Shown here: positions 34,879 through 44,640 of the stretch, in pieces | Position numbering within the stretch: position 1 is the first letter of the stretch | Layout: each line of letters begins with the position of its first letter | Origin: Rosa chinensis | Lineage: Eukaryota > Streptophyta > Magnoliopsida > Rosales > Rosaceae | Direction: 5' to 3' | Assembly: GCF_002994745.2 (NCBI RefSeq) | Contig: NC_037091.1 | Location: 62,001 to 126,000, forward strand | Length of the DNA stretch: 64,000 nt | Made by a program: the position numbers and the translations under genes | Notes under the pieces: generated by a model | The model's database searches: none | Seen by the model: only the letters and a program-made list of their open reading frames with translations | What the model was told of the DNA's origin: nothing

Positions 34879-36702
34879 CTAAATTCTGCTGAATCCGTAG
34901 CATTTCCTTAATCTGTGTACTCTCATGACTCTCCTCACCTCCTCCACGCCAAGCCAGTTACCAGCTTCAGCATGAACCATGCTCAGTAAGGCATAGTTGG
35001 CAGCGTTCTGAGGCTCCTTTCTAACAAGATGATGCGCCAAGGATTCTGCTATTTCTAACCTTCCGTGAACCTTGCAAGCTGTAACCAAAGAACTCCAAAT
35101 TCTACTACTTGGTTTCATGGGCATTGATCGTACAATCTCACAAGCATCTTCGAGCTTTCCAAACTTTCCAAGAAGATTAATATAGCAAGCATAATGCTCT
35201 AAAGATACAGTTATTTTACTATCTTCTCTCATAAGTTTAAAGATCTTCTTGCCTTCTTCCACCAGGCCAGCATGGTTACAAGCAGATAAAACTGAGAGGA
35301 AAGCGACCGCATCAGGCTCTATCCCTCTATCTTGCATCTCAAGAAAGAGTTTCAAAGCTTCATTACCACGACCATGAAGGCCATAGCTCTCAATCATTGT
35401 GCTCCAGGAGACAGAATCTATACTTGGCATCTCCTTGAAAATTTCATGTGAATCCGTGAGACAACCACACTTTGCATACATATTGATAAGTGCATTCCCA
35501 ATGAAAATGTCAGAATTTAACCCAGATTTCAAGACATAGCTATGGATTCCACATCCGATCTGTAGAGAAGAAAGTGTGGTGCAGGCGGAAATGAGGGCCA
35601 GTAACGTTACAGAGTTTGGATCAATTCCTTGAGCTCGCATTTGACTAAAAAGTTGCAAAGCTTTCACGAAATCCCCACATTGAGAATAACTCCCAATCAT
35701 CAAACTCCACATAACAACATCTTTAAGAGATACCTTGTCGAAAATTAGCTTGGCAGGACGCAATTCTTTCCCGCGCTTGCAGTACATGTGTATGAGAGCT
35801 GCTGAGCAATGGTGATCTGATTCAAACCCATGACGAAAAGTGTAGGCATGAATTTCCTTCCCATGTCCTATGTCTCCCAACTCGGCACAAGCTGGTAAAA
35901 TGGCAAGCATAGTGACTCGATTGGGTTTCAATCCTTCAACCTGCATTTCCCGGAAGCAATGCATTGCCATCCCATAGCTGCGATTAGCAATGCATCCCGA
36001 AATCATGGCAGTCCAAGAGACTTCATTTTTCACTTGCATGTGACAGAAAACATGGAAGGCCATCAAAGTTTCGTGACACCTCATATACAAATCAAGCAGA
36101 GCCGTTGACAAGAACACCGACTCTTCAATCTCGTCATGGACAACAAGGAGGCCATGAATCTGTCTCCCTAGTCTAAACTTTCTTGTCCTTGCACAAACTG
36201 ATATGATGCTGGCAATCAACTCCGCTTTCAGTGTAAAACCATTCAAATACATTTGTTTAAGCACATCAAGTGCTTTTGCAAGATGCCCATTTTGTATGTA
36301 GCAATTTATCATGGAATTCCAGGTGATGGTGTCTCTTTCAGGCATTTCATCAAACACCCGGCGTGCTGCTCCAACAAGTGCGAGTTTGGCATACATGGAG
36401 ATGAGAGAATTGGATACAACGGAGTCTGAGTTGGAGCCTGACTTGAGAGCCATGCAGTGAAGTTGAAGCCCATGCCCATGGTGGGAGGAGCATGCTTTGA
36501 TGATTGAAGGAAGGATGGAGGTGTTTGCGTGGAGGAGGCCATAAGAATGGAGCTCGTCTTTGTAAAGTTGAAGGGTTTGATCATATAATCCTTTAGAGAC
36601 CAAGTCTTTGATTTTGATGCAGCAAAGGCCAGAAGACGCGGACCGACTCCTGATCACATGATGCATACTCCTGTTTCTGTAGCTTGTGTATATTGATTTC
36701 AT
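34879..36702 (-). CDS. Pentatricopeptide repeat protein, PLS class, At4g31070-like
   Basis: An intronless 607-codon frame from ATG 36700-36702 to a stop at 34879, with no defect. After a basic, serine-rich N-terminus (about 25 residues, RSRSASSGLCC, compatible with an organelle transit peptide), PPR units follow through most of the protein. They show the alternating P, L and S pattern: VVSNSLISMYAKLALVGAARRVFDEMPERDTITWNSMI is a typical L-S pair. The end (IWSSLVTACKVHGRLEIAE..., NYALLSMVHAEAGNW, EVRRVMR) is an E-type C-terminus without a DYW domain. It ends shortly after KCYGFSRI. Similarity as I recall it is closest to Arabidopsis At4g31070, predicted mitochondrial. PLS/E proteins usually take part in C-to-U RNA editing, but the target here is unknown. 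Confidence 0.85.
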   Translation of the reverse strand: MKSIYTSYRNRSMHHVIRSRSASSGLCCIKIKDLVSKGLYDQTLQLYKDELHSYGLLHANTSILPSIIKACSSHHGHGLQLHCMALKSGSNSDSVVSNSLISMYAKLALVGAARRVFDEMPERDTITWNSMINCYIQNGHLAKALDVLKQMYLNGFTLKAELIASIISVCARTRKFRLGRQIHGLLVVHDEIEESVFLSTALLDLYMRCHETLMAFHVFCHMQVKNEVSWTAMISGCIANRSYGMAMHCFREMQVEGLKPNRVTMLAILPACAELGDIGHGKEIHAYTFRHGFESDHHCSAALIHMYCKRGKELRPAKLIFDKVSLKDVVMWSLMIGSYSQCGDFVKALQLFSQMRAQGIDPNSVTLLALISACTTLSSLQIGCGIHSYVLKSGLNSDIFIGNALINMYAKCGCLTDSHEIFKEMPSIDSVSWSTMIESYGLHGRGNEALKLFLEMQDRGIEPDAVAFLSVLSACNHAGLVEEGKKIFKLMREDSKITVSLEHYACYINLLGKFGKLEDACEIVRSMPMKPSSRIWSSLVTACKVHGRLEIAESLAHHLVRKEPQNAANYALLSMVHAEAGNWLGVEEVRRVMRVHRLRKCYGFSRI

Positions 36703-37490
36703 AGGTGGACATTCTTTGTTTTTGTAAAACTACTTGTGTGTGTTAGAACTTAGAACATCTCCATTCCTAATTTAAATGCCGAAAAATTGAAATATAGCCA
36801 AGCCACTTTACAGTTCTACTCTGGTAGCCCCGCCCTGAGAGAGATTGAGAAAGAAAAGGTAACCAAGGCCCACTCGGGTGCTTGAAGCCAGCCGAGGCCG
36901 TCACCCATCAGGAGGAGATGCAGAAGAATTGGGCGAAGAGCCATTTGCTTTTTGTGACAATGATGTTGGTTACAAACTTACTATCACTTTTTTTTAATTT
37001 GCTTTTCCGCCGAACAATTTTTGTTCTTAATTTGATCTTATTAAACTGGTGTGTTTGGAAGAGGGATTCGAGGTTAAGATGGATTACAAAAGCTACTCAC
37101 TTTGTTTCTTTGGGAACTAAAGCAAAAATAATCCGAGCATCAATAATTTACAGGCAAGCGACTCGGAAGTGTGATTATCCCTATCATTCTTCTCAAGTCT
37201 CACCAGAACAGAACCAAGACTGCAAGAGCAGTCAATACATAGCAAAACATCGGATGCATACATACACATCAATACTCCTCTTCTATTACTCATTCAATGA
37301 CAGAAATTCATTAAAATAGAGATCTCAAAACCAAATATGTTTTTGAATAGAACATCCTTTTTCTATCTTAAGAAAGAAATAAAACCTGCTAAATACACAA
37401 GGCTACATATATCTCACCTTATTTGACCTCTCTCTCCTCATTTCCATTTCATTATAATAACTGATGTCTTTCCAATTTTATCTTCTGGGA
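36703..37490. other. Intergenic region, PPR to kinase
   Basis: Holds the promoter of the PPR gene (right of 36702) and the 3' end of the kinase gene (left of 37491). A 145-codon frame on the plus strand (36882-37319) has no recognisable similarity and low-complexity hydrophobic composition; I do not regard it as a gene. Confidence 0.5.
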
Positions 37491-40400
37491 TCAGTCGGCT
37501 GTCATTGGTTGGGTCATGCAACACCTGAAACGAGCCTTCCGAACGGTTGTCATGATCTCTGTCTCTGCACTCTCGAGCATTCTTACCACATCAGTGAAGG
37601 GTGGCCTGGCATCAGGGTTGGGATCCCAGCATCTCGTCATTATCTCACCAAGAACAGTTAAGCAGTCAGCAGGAATGATAGGACGGACACCCTTATTGAC
37701 AACTGCAAATGCTGCCTGCACTGCTGTCATTTTCGAGAACGGAAGCATCCCTGTGATAAGTTCCCAAAGAACAATCCCAAAGCTGTAAACATCAACTTTC
37801 TGAGTGTACGGCCGATGCTGGATCATCTCCCTGCAGAAAGCCATACGATATAGCAAATGCACTCAATAGACAATCTTAAGTTTGACATATACCATGTACA
37901 CTAGGTAACAAATAAATAAATTTCTAATAGCAGTTCACAAGACTGAACACCAGATAAAGATCATTAACAAATTACTGATTTTACAATAGAAAAGTACAAC
38001 CTTGAAAACTTTTCAATGTTCTGATTTTTCCATCATGAACTTAGTAGGCTATTTGACAACAACACTTGACAAGCTTCATATTAACTCAACTAACCAATGC
38101 CATCCAATTGGGCCAGTTGGCAAAAACATAAGAAGCAAAATTTCAAAAGCAACAAATAAGAAACCCAATAGAGAACATGAGTCATGATGCAATCAAATAC
38201 TCGAATGAGTGATTCATAAAGATAGTTTGGCTTTAACTTGGTAGAGCAAACAATTCATCCTGTGTACAACTGAATTTGGTCATCTAGTCCATGTCCTAAT
38301 ATATTTATGGCCAGATGTTGGAGGCATGCTGAAAATAAAATCCCACCTCAGACATTCTAAGTAACGTAAATAATGAAGAAATGAATCTACACAACAAGGC
38401 CTAAATTGGCATGGAAATTAATTTTTTAAAAGAACAGACTGAATGAGACCGGTACAAGAATTGAATTTTAATCCACACAAGAAAATAAATTAAGATACTT
38501 CCGATCATTCGACTGCATATGAGTGAAAGTCAATACATTCGTTGAGCCATATTCATGCAGTAATCAGTTATGTGTGTAAAAACCCAATCCAAGATCCATC
38601 TCCTACCAAACTTAGCATATAATACTTTAGATATATCATTTTCAAAACATAAACATTTTTAATGCTGTCTCTTTGCTCAAAATTTTTGAGTTTAAATTTC
38701 ATCAGAATCAATTGCTAAACTTTTGACCGTGCAATTGTCTGTTCATAAATTGGCTTATCTTTCATGCAATATGCAAGTCATAACTAATCTACATCTGGAT
38801 AGTTGCAATGTATACTGATGAAATAATACTAGTGATCTGTAACAATGATGCTAATGACCTGAAAATGATTAGAAGAATAAATTATTTTCATAATCATAGA
38901 CCAATTTTAGATTGAATCAAAATACTGGATGGTACACTTCATATTTTGTATGCAGTAAACACAGAATAGTTGAAGCACTAAAGCTACCAAAAGAAACTAA
39001 ACCGATACAAATCTAGTTTATATGCTGCGTCACATTTCATCCATGTATCTATTGGCCCCCAAGTCAATTACTTTACAAAACCCTATTTGAATGACAGAAG
39101 GTGTTCAGATTCCAGAACTACCTACCAATACCCGTCCCCAAACACAACTCACCAGTCACCATAGTATATTTCCTTTTTGTAGGAAGCCAAGTACTTGAGT
39201 CACACTTTTAATACAGACACCACTAATTTATGGTCAAAGATATCAAGACCAATTCTAGTTATGTTACCAAGACAGTGTGATAGCATCATATCTAATTATA
39301 TCAATACCGAAGGTACACCTCAGAATCATTTTGCAGACGATAATCACAATCTTTTCTAAGTACCACTTTCCCCAGTACACCTCACACATTATATTGCAAG
39401 CTATTTCTTTGGTTTCTAGTCATTAAGGTTTGATAATATATATAATACTGGTAGATATTCACAAACAAAGTACAACATGTTTAAAAATGTAAACAAGATC
39501 ACTTAGGTGCTATGAGATCCTGGCTCTGCCACTGTGTGCAAGCTTATCCCTTAGGTGTCTTCTATTTCTAATATAAGGCAGTTCCTCTAATAACATCATG
39601 CTCTCAATGCTCTAATATAAGGCAGTTCCTCTATCTCTTATGCAATCAATCGCAGTTATCAAAAATTTAAGAATACCCATAAATAGTACATCACATGAAT
39701 TTTGAAACTAGAGAAACCATTTATGTCACAGGAAATGGAATTAGTCCTTCAGTGCACGACCATATGTTTTATTTTAGACCTTCAAAATAGCAAACTAGAT
39801 ACAAATCAGAAACTATGAACACATCTAGTCTTTGCCAGAGAAAATACCAATATCAACAACGGAAGGTAAATGCAATTAGTCTTACAAAAAAGACAGAAAT
39901 TAAGATATATAATTTTCAAACAAATTTTCCCAAACTGAAAGTAAAATTGGTAACAAATACCAAGAGGGGAATTGAGAAAGAGCAATCAAGTAAAGGATCA
40001 TTTAGGCTAATGACAAAAAGACCCTGAAAAGGGCAATTAGAATTCAGTAATAAAGACAAAAACAGTAACAACCGAAAAGATATCACAGCTAAAGGGTCAA
40101 AGAAATCTTACGGAGCCATCCAGCGGTATGTCCCTGTCTCTGGTGTCATTCCTTCCGTCTGCACCTCAATACGGGCAACCCCAAAATCAGCTATTTTAAT
40201 TGATTTGTCTGAAAAAATCAAAAGGTTGTCAGATTTCAAGTCCCTGTGAATCAGGCCGAGCCCATGAACATATGCCATCCCCCTTGCAACATCCAGAGCT
40301 TGCTTGACTGCTAACTTCAACGGAACTGATCGGCTCTGCCGCCTCATCAAGAATTGCCGTACTGAACCACCCTTAGCATACTCTGTTACAATGCACCAAA

Positions 40401-41028
40401 CCATCGGTTTACGGCAGCCACCAATAAAACGAACTATGTTTGGATGCTTCAACGTAGCCAACATCTTGACTTCCTGTTGAAACTGTTGCTCCATTATCTG
40501 AGCCTTTTCTGGGTCATTCTCAGGCCTCTCCAAAATTTTGATAGCAACATCCTCTCCGTTGTAAGTACCTCTGTATAGCTTCCCAAAAGCACCTTGTGCA
40601 AAAGCGTCACCCATGTTTAGCTTTCTTAAGTCAATTGTCCAGGCCTCATAATTCTCAAGCCCCTCTGTGACGGAATTGCTGTCCATTAGAGCACAGGCAA
40701 GCTGATCATCACTGAGTGCATGGGTGACTCTTCCGCGATTAACACTTTGTGCAACAGAGTAGTTGTCATTTGTGCGTCGGCGCAGGCCTTGGTGGTTCAA
40801 GATTCGTGTGTGGGAATCATTAGTGTTAGAAGCAACGCTGCTGTTATCTATAGACATGGCGACAGAGCCTCCATCAACGCTAGTTTGCATGCTGTCAATG
40901 GACATGTTAGTACCCTCACCCTCACCCTCATGGAGTTTGTGGTAAAAGACTTGAGACAAATCATAGTAGTTGTTATCGTTGTTGTTTAGACCTATGATTC
41001 CAGTGAACTTGGCACCACCTTCCAACAT
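37491..41028 (-). CDS. Raf-like (MAPKKK group C) protein kinase, At4g31170/At2g24360 type
   Basis: Two coding exons: 40112-41028 and 37491-37830, separated by a 2281-bp GT-AG intron that splits the proline codon of the APE motif. Total 418 aa. I start at ATG 41026-41028 ([10 protein letters not shown]), the conserved start of this family; an upstream in-frame TTG is not needed. Residues 1-130 are N/S-rich ([17 protein letters not shown]). The kinase domain follows: glycine loop [10 protein letters not shown] (about 145-154), VAIK lysine 164, HRDLKSDN with catalytic D263, DFG 281-283, activation loop [17 protein letters not shown], and [13 protein letters not shown]. The family-specific tail KARFRCC..QPMT is present. 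These are cytosolic dual-specificity (Ser/Thr/Tyr) Raf-like kinases; relatives act in ABA/osmotic, immune or chloroplast-import signalling. Nothing is broken. Confidence 0.9.
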
Positions 41029-41489
41029 TTCCTTGTCCAAGCAGAACCCTCCGACTTGCCCTAATTGTTCAACATCAGAAAGCTAATAAAACTATAGTTT
41101 TTTTTTTCCTTTTTTTTTCTGAAACCAACACCCCTTTTTCCTCAAAAACCTGAAACCAAAATTGACCCACGGAAATAAAATTATCCGTGATTATAGAGAG
41201 AGTAAAATCAAGCACAACAGTTGTTCCGAAAAAGAAGAGAGCATAGTGAATTTGCAAATTTGAGAGATGATTGTCCTGAACAACGAGGTTTTAGGAAATC
41301 GAAACAACTAGTCTACGAAAAGGGAAAATAGTCAAAGCCTGTGAGCTAACTTGGCTACATGAGCAACGCAGATCATTTGGAAATTGCATCGGCTAGGGGA
41401 GACAGAACGTACCTTAATCGACGATTGCCCAGAGATCGGAATGGAATCCACAACACACGACCGCAAACAAAGACCTCTTCTTCCCAGTC

Positions 41490-41524
<35 letters not shown>

Positions 41525-41580
41525 TTCCTTTTTTCTAGTTTCCAACTTTCCAATACTTAAATCGGGTTTTCTTTTTAAAT
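41029..41580 (-). promoter_or_regulatory. 5' leader of the kinase gene with probable leader intron and (CT)n
   Basis: On the minus strand a donor CGATTAAG|GTACGTTC (near 41412) and an acceptor CAATTAG|GGCAAG (near 41060) suggest an intron in the 5' untranslated region. Upstream of the donor is a (GA)n/(CT)n run at about 41491-41522, probably in the leader or core promoter. Confidence 0.5.
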
Positions 41581-42270
41581 ATTTATTACTCTGGGCAACT
41601 CTTCAGTGTGATCCCTCGTACCCTCTTTCTTTCCCTTTGTACCATTCCTCTTTGGCAAAATCATATTAAATGTTTGCATTTTTTAATATTAATCTTTTTA
41701 ATTTACAATTTCAATTAAATTCAGTCCTTTTCTCTTATTTATGTTTATAGCGAATATAATATGGTTGCAGACAACCTTACCAAAAACAGCGTTCCTTTCC
41801 AAAAAATAAAAAAACAGCGTTGAGCATGATTATGATCTCATTATTAAGGTGATGGTGACGGTGCACCCTCATGTTCGTGCTTACAATTCTTATCTTAAAG
41901 GTGACGGTGTAGTCAAACAGGGAAGTGTGAGAGCTGCGCCTGCCTTTGGTTCGGCTACCTAGTTTTAACCTTTTCTGTTCTCTGTAGGCCTTGTAGCTCT
42001 CCTTAGATACCAAAATATATCAAAATAATAATTATAATAATTAACTGCACGCTATTATTTATTTTATTTTGCCACTTTTTTTAATCAAACTTAAACGGGC
42101 GGCAATATCATTTATCTCAAGACTGAATGGTCATTACATATTTTTTCACTGTAATCTTAAGTAAACAAGAAGATGTGTTAGTATCATGTACCCAGAGTGG
42201 TACACAAAGCTATGTCCACTAATTAGACATTAAATACATCGAATTAGCATGTCTCCTTCTTTGGTACTGT
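41581..42270. other. Upstream region of the kinase gene
   Basis: AT-rich, no coding frame recognised and no repeat identified. Confidence 0.5.
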
Positions 42271-42620
42271 TGTTACATCCTGTACCCAAAGTTAACCGTT
42301 TACTAGTCAATTGGATGGAAAATGAAAGGATCCTTCTCTTTTCACCTTCGTAAAATAATTTTGCAGTATCTAGGGTTGACTTTTTAATTGGGTCACTGTT
42401 TGAAGAAATTCTCTTCACAGAAGTTGTAGATGACGTTAAACCCAGTTGGTGGAGATGTGTCACGCTGAAATTGGAGTTCGTATGAATAAGTTACGACAGT
42501 CTACAGAAGTTTATTTCTACGTAAGAGTTTTTCAGAAATTTTGAAGAGGGCAAAACTGACTTTTCACATTATAAGTATTTATAGGAAGTGACTCCAACCA
42601 AGAGGGCACCCTCTTTTCTT
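42271..42620 (+). repeat. Relic LTR related to the 2.6-kb LTRs at 46866 and 53304
   Basis: Starts TGTTACATCCTGTACCCAAAGTTAACCG and then runs in parallel with the start of the 46866 LTR: GTTTACTAGTCA, GTTGACTTTTT, a TTCTTCACAGAAGTTGTAGATGACGTTAAACC segment, GTTCGTATG..AAGTTA, and TATTTATAG where the younger LTR has CTATAAATAG. Divergence is high, and similarity fades after about 42620. No partner LTR seen, so a solo or truncated copy. Confidence 0.7.
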
Positions 42621-43794
42621 CTCGGACGGTACGCATATAAGAGATTCACTTGACCCGTTTCCATCGACCCGACCCGAAATGGAACCCGACTTTGACCCAG
42701 CTTTCCCTTCTTCGTCCAACCACCACAGGTTGCGCCACCGGTTGGAAAATAATCGCCATTCTCTTCACCTTTGATCCATGGATTCAATTCAACTCGATTG
42801 ATAGGAATTTTAGAGATTTTGAAACTACAAAACATCTCGAGTTCGAAATCCTTGCCCTAATGATTCTTTCTCCTCCAACCACCTCTAGCCGTGAAACCGC
42901 TTGGGTTTGGAAGCTCCTTGGCTAGCGATTCGAACCTCCCATACCTTATAGGATGATTCACAACACAGGGGTTGAAAAGTTGAATTAAAGTTTCGGGCTT
43001 TTGAAACTTTCGAAGCAATTTCTGGTTATTCCACGCAGAATTGATCTGCAGTGCAGTTATGAAAGTAGATCCTTGTTTTGTTGTGGTCATTTTGATACAA
43101 GCCTGTTGTCCAATTTGAAGTCAGAATTGGTGGCACATGCAGCTTTTTCTTGTTATCAATTTACTCCTTGTTATCAATTTTCAATAGATCCATCTAAATG
43201 TTTTGTCAAATTCATTTTCCACCTTACTTTGGATCGGATGAGATTAGTTTATGCAAATCTTTTCCACAAGGGTATTACTTTTCATGATATGCATTCGAAT
43301 ATTTCTTTCACCTACTGTTGCTAGTTGGTGCAAAGGTACTTTTGAACATAATTTAATATTTCTAATGTGGTTCTTGATGATGAAGGATGGTTCAAAGTAG
43401 AGCTGTCATTTGGTTTGGTAAAAATTAAAGGGTTAATGCTCATACACCCCAAATCCGGGAAAATACTTCTCATACACCCTAGTGTATTAATTTTGTTCCC
43501 TCTTACACAACCTTTTCTCACTTTCCTTCCTACCTACCCATCTTTTCAAAATCTCTACCATTAATACCCTTTATTCCTTTCTCTAGCAAGTTTCTTTGAC
43601 ATTTTAGTTTGTCAAAGTCTGCATCTGCATATGTCTCTTTCATATAGTTTGCTATATAATTTTGTTTATTTAACGGTTTTAGAAACGTGGTGGGCCCATC
43701 AGAGTTTTTATTTGAATATATATATATATATATGAAATTGACAATCATCCTCTAAATTCGAAATGTAAACAGTACAATTTACTATTCATAATTT
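42621..43794. other. Unassigned region before the pararetrovirus, with a (TA)n run
   Basis: The first part may be the rest of the relic LTR. A (TA)n microsatellite lies at about 43716-43734. No gene is recognised on either strand. Confidence 0.4.
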
Positions 43795-43799
43795 CGATT

Positions 43800-44039
43800 G
43801 TAGACAGACTTGAGTTGATTGCTATCTGCAAAATTACTACTAAGGAACTGCAAAAGGAGAGAGAGAAATTGAGAAAATTGAAAACCTATAGAGATAATCT
43901 TAGTAGAGATTCTCCCAAATACTGGGATATTATTTATAACCTACAGACTAGAATCTATAAAATAGAAGAGGAGATAGATAATCTCTTGGATGTTCTGGAA
44001 GAGGAACAAAAACCTCTTGATTATTTGAGCATTGATTAG
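43800..44039 (+). pseudogene. Pararetrovirus small ORF 1, C-terminal part
   Basis: An open frame rich in K, E, L and I (TTKELQKEREKLRKL, then IYKIEEEIDNLLDVLEEE) predicts a coiled coil and ends at TAG 44037-44039, just 13 bp before the primer site. Its only ATG (43815) is internal to the open frame, which continues upstream without a start to about 43770. I think the true start is elsewhere: the virus genome is circular, and the frame at 60963 is a candidate N-terminal part. Function unknown; small coiled-coil proteins near this position in other caulimovirids are virion-associated or assembly factors. Confidence 0.55.
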
Positions 44040-44052
44040 ATCCGCACATCAC

Positions 44053-44064
44053 TGGTATCAGAGC
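44053..44064 (+). promoter_or_regulatory. tRNA-Met primer binding site of the pararetrovirus
   Basis: TGGTATCAGAGC is the exact complement of the 3' end of plant initiator tRNA-Met, the primer of minus-strand synthesis in nearly all caulimovirids. It lies between two small ORFs. Confidence 0.85.
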
Positions 44065-44096
44065 TTGTAAAATAGCTCAAGGAGAACCCCTCCTTA

Positions 44097-44543
44097 ATGG
44101 GGACAATGTCAGAATTGTTATTAGAGAAAATAAATTCTCTACTGAAATCTTCTGATGAGAAATATCAGAAGCTGTTACTAGAGGTATCTAGATGTCAGTC
44201 GACTCTAGAAAAACTACCTGCTATAATCCACCAATTGGAAAGATTGGAAAACAAACTGGATTATATCAAGGAACTTCCAAAAACGGAAGAAGAAAAACTG
44301 ACGAGTGTCAGTAGAAAAATCAATGAACAGCAAAAAACGCTGGAAAAAATACTGAAGGACAAGAAATTGCCTACAGTAAAAAAGAAAGCTAATGGATTCA
44401 AACCATTAGAGAAACCAGATAAGAATCTTGTTCCAAACATGATTTTTCTGGAACCATCTACTAGTCAGACTAGTATCCGGTATGAAAACCCGGAAAAAAG
44501 AGAAATGAAGATGTTAAGCATCTTTGGAAAAAAGAAATTCTGA
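44097..44543 (+). CDS. Pararetrovirus small ORF 2, coiled-coil protein
   Basis: 148 codons from ATG 44097, intact. Heptad-like L/I spacing runs through most of it (LLLEKINSLLKSSDEKYQKL; LERLENKLDYIKELPKTEEEKL) and a lysine-rich C-terminus follows (KKLPTVKKKANG, ending FGKKKF). Size, coiled coil, basic tail and position just before the polyprotein match the ORF2/virion-associated proteins of badna- and caulimoviruses, which tetramerise and bind nucleic acid and the capsid. The similarity is of architecture, not of sequence that I recognise. The polyprotein frame overlaps its last codons, as is common in these viruses. Confidence 0.6.
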   Translation: MGTMSELLLEKINSLLKSSDEKYQKLLLEVSRCQSTLEKLPAIIHQLERLENKLDYIKELPKTEEEKLTSVSRKINEQQKTLEKILKDKKLPTVKKKANGFKPLEKPDKNLVPNMIFLEPSTSQTSIRYENPEKREMKMLSIFGKKKF

Positions 44544-44640
44544 AGAATTTGAATACAATGAAATCGAGCACGAGGTAAAAAACGCCTCAATTCCAAAGCT
44601 AGATTTCAAATAGATCTACAGGCGGGGAACATTTGACCTG

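Noticed and set aside
36882..37319. 145-codon plus-strand frame between the PPR and kinase genes
   Set aside because: No similarity, no plausible splice or promoter context, composition of AT-rich intergenic DNA.
39586..39640. Repeat AATATAAGGCAGTTCCTCTA in the kinase intron
   Set aside because: A single short duplication in AT-rich intron; no sign of an element.
41029..41040. Upstream in-frame TTG as the kinase start
   Set aside because: The ATG at 41026-41028 gives the conserved MLEGGAKF start of the family; TTG is not needed.
44053..44064. Primer site of a Ty1/copia element
   Set aside because: The motif is shared with copia, but no LTR lies before it and viral movement/coat domains follow.
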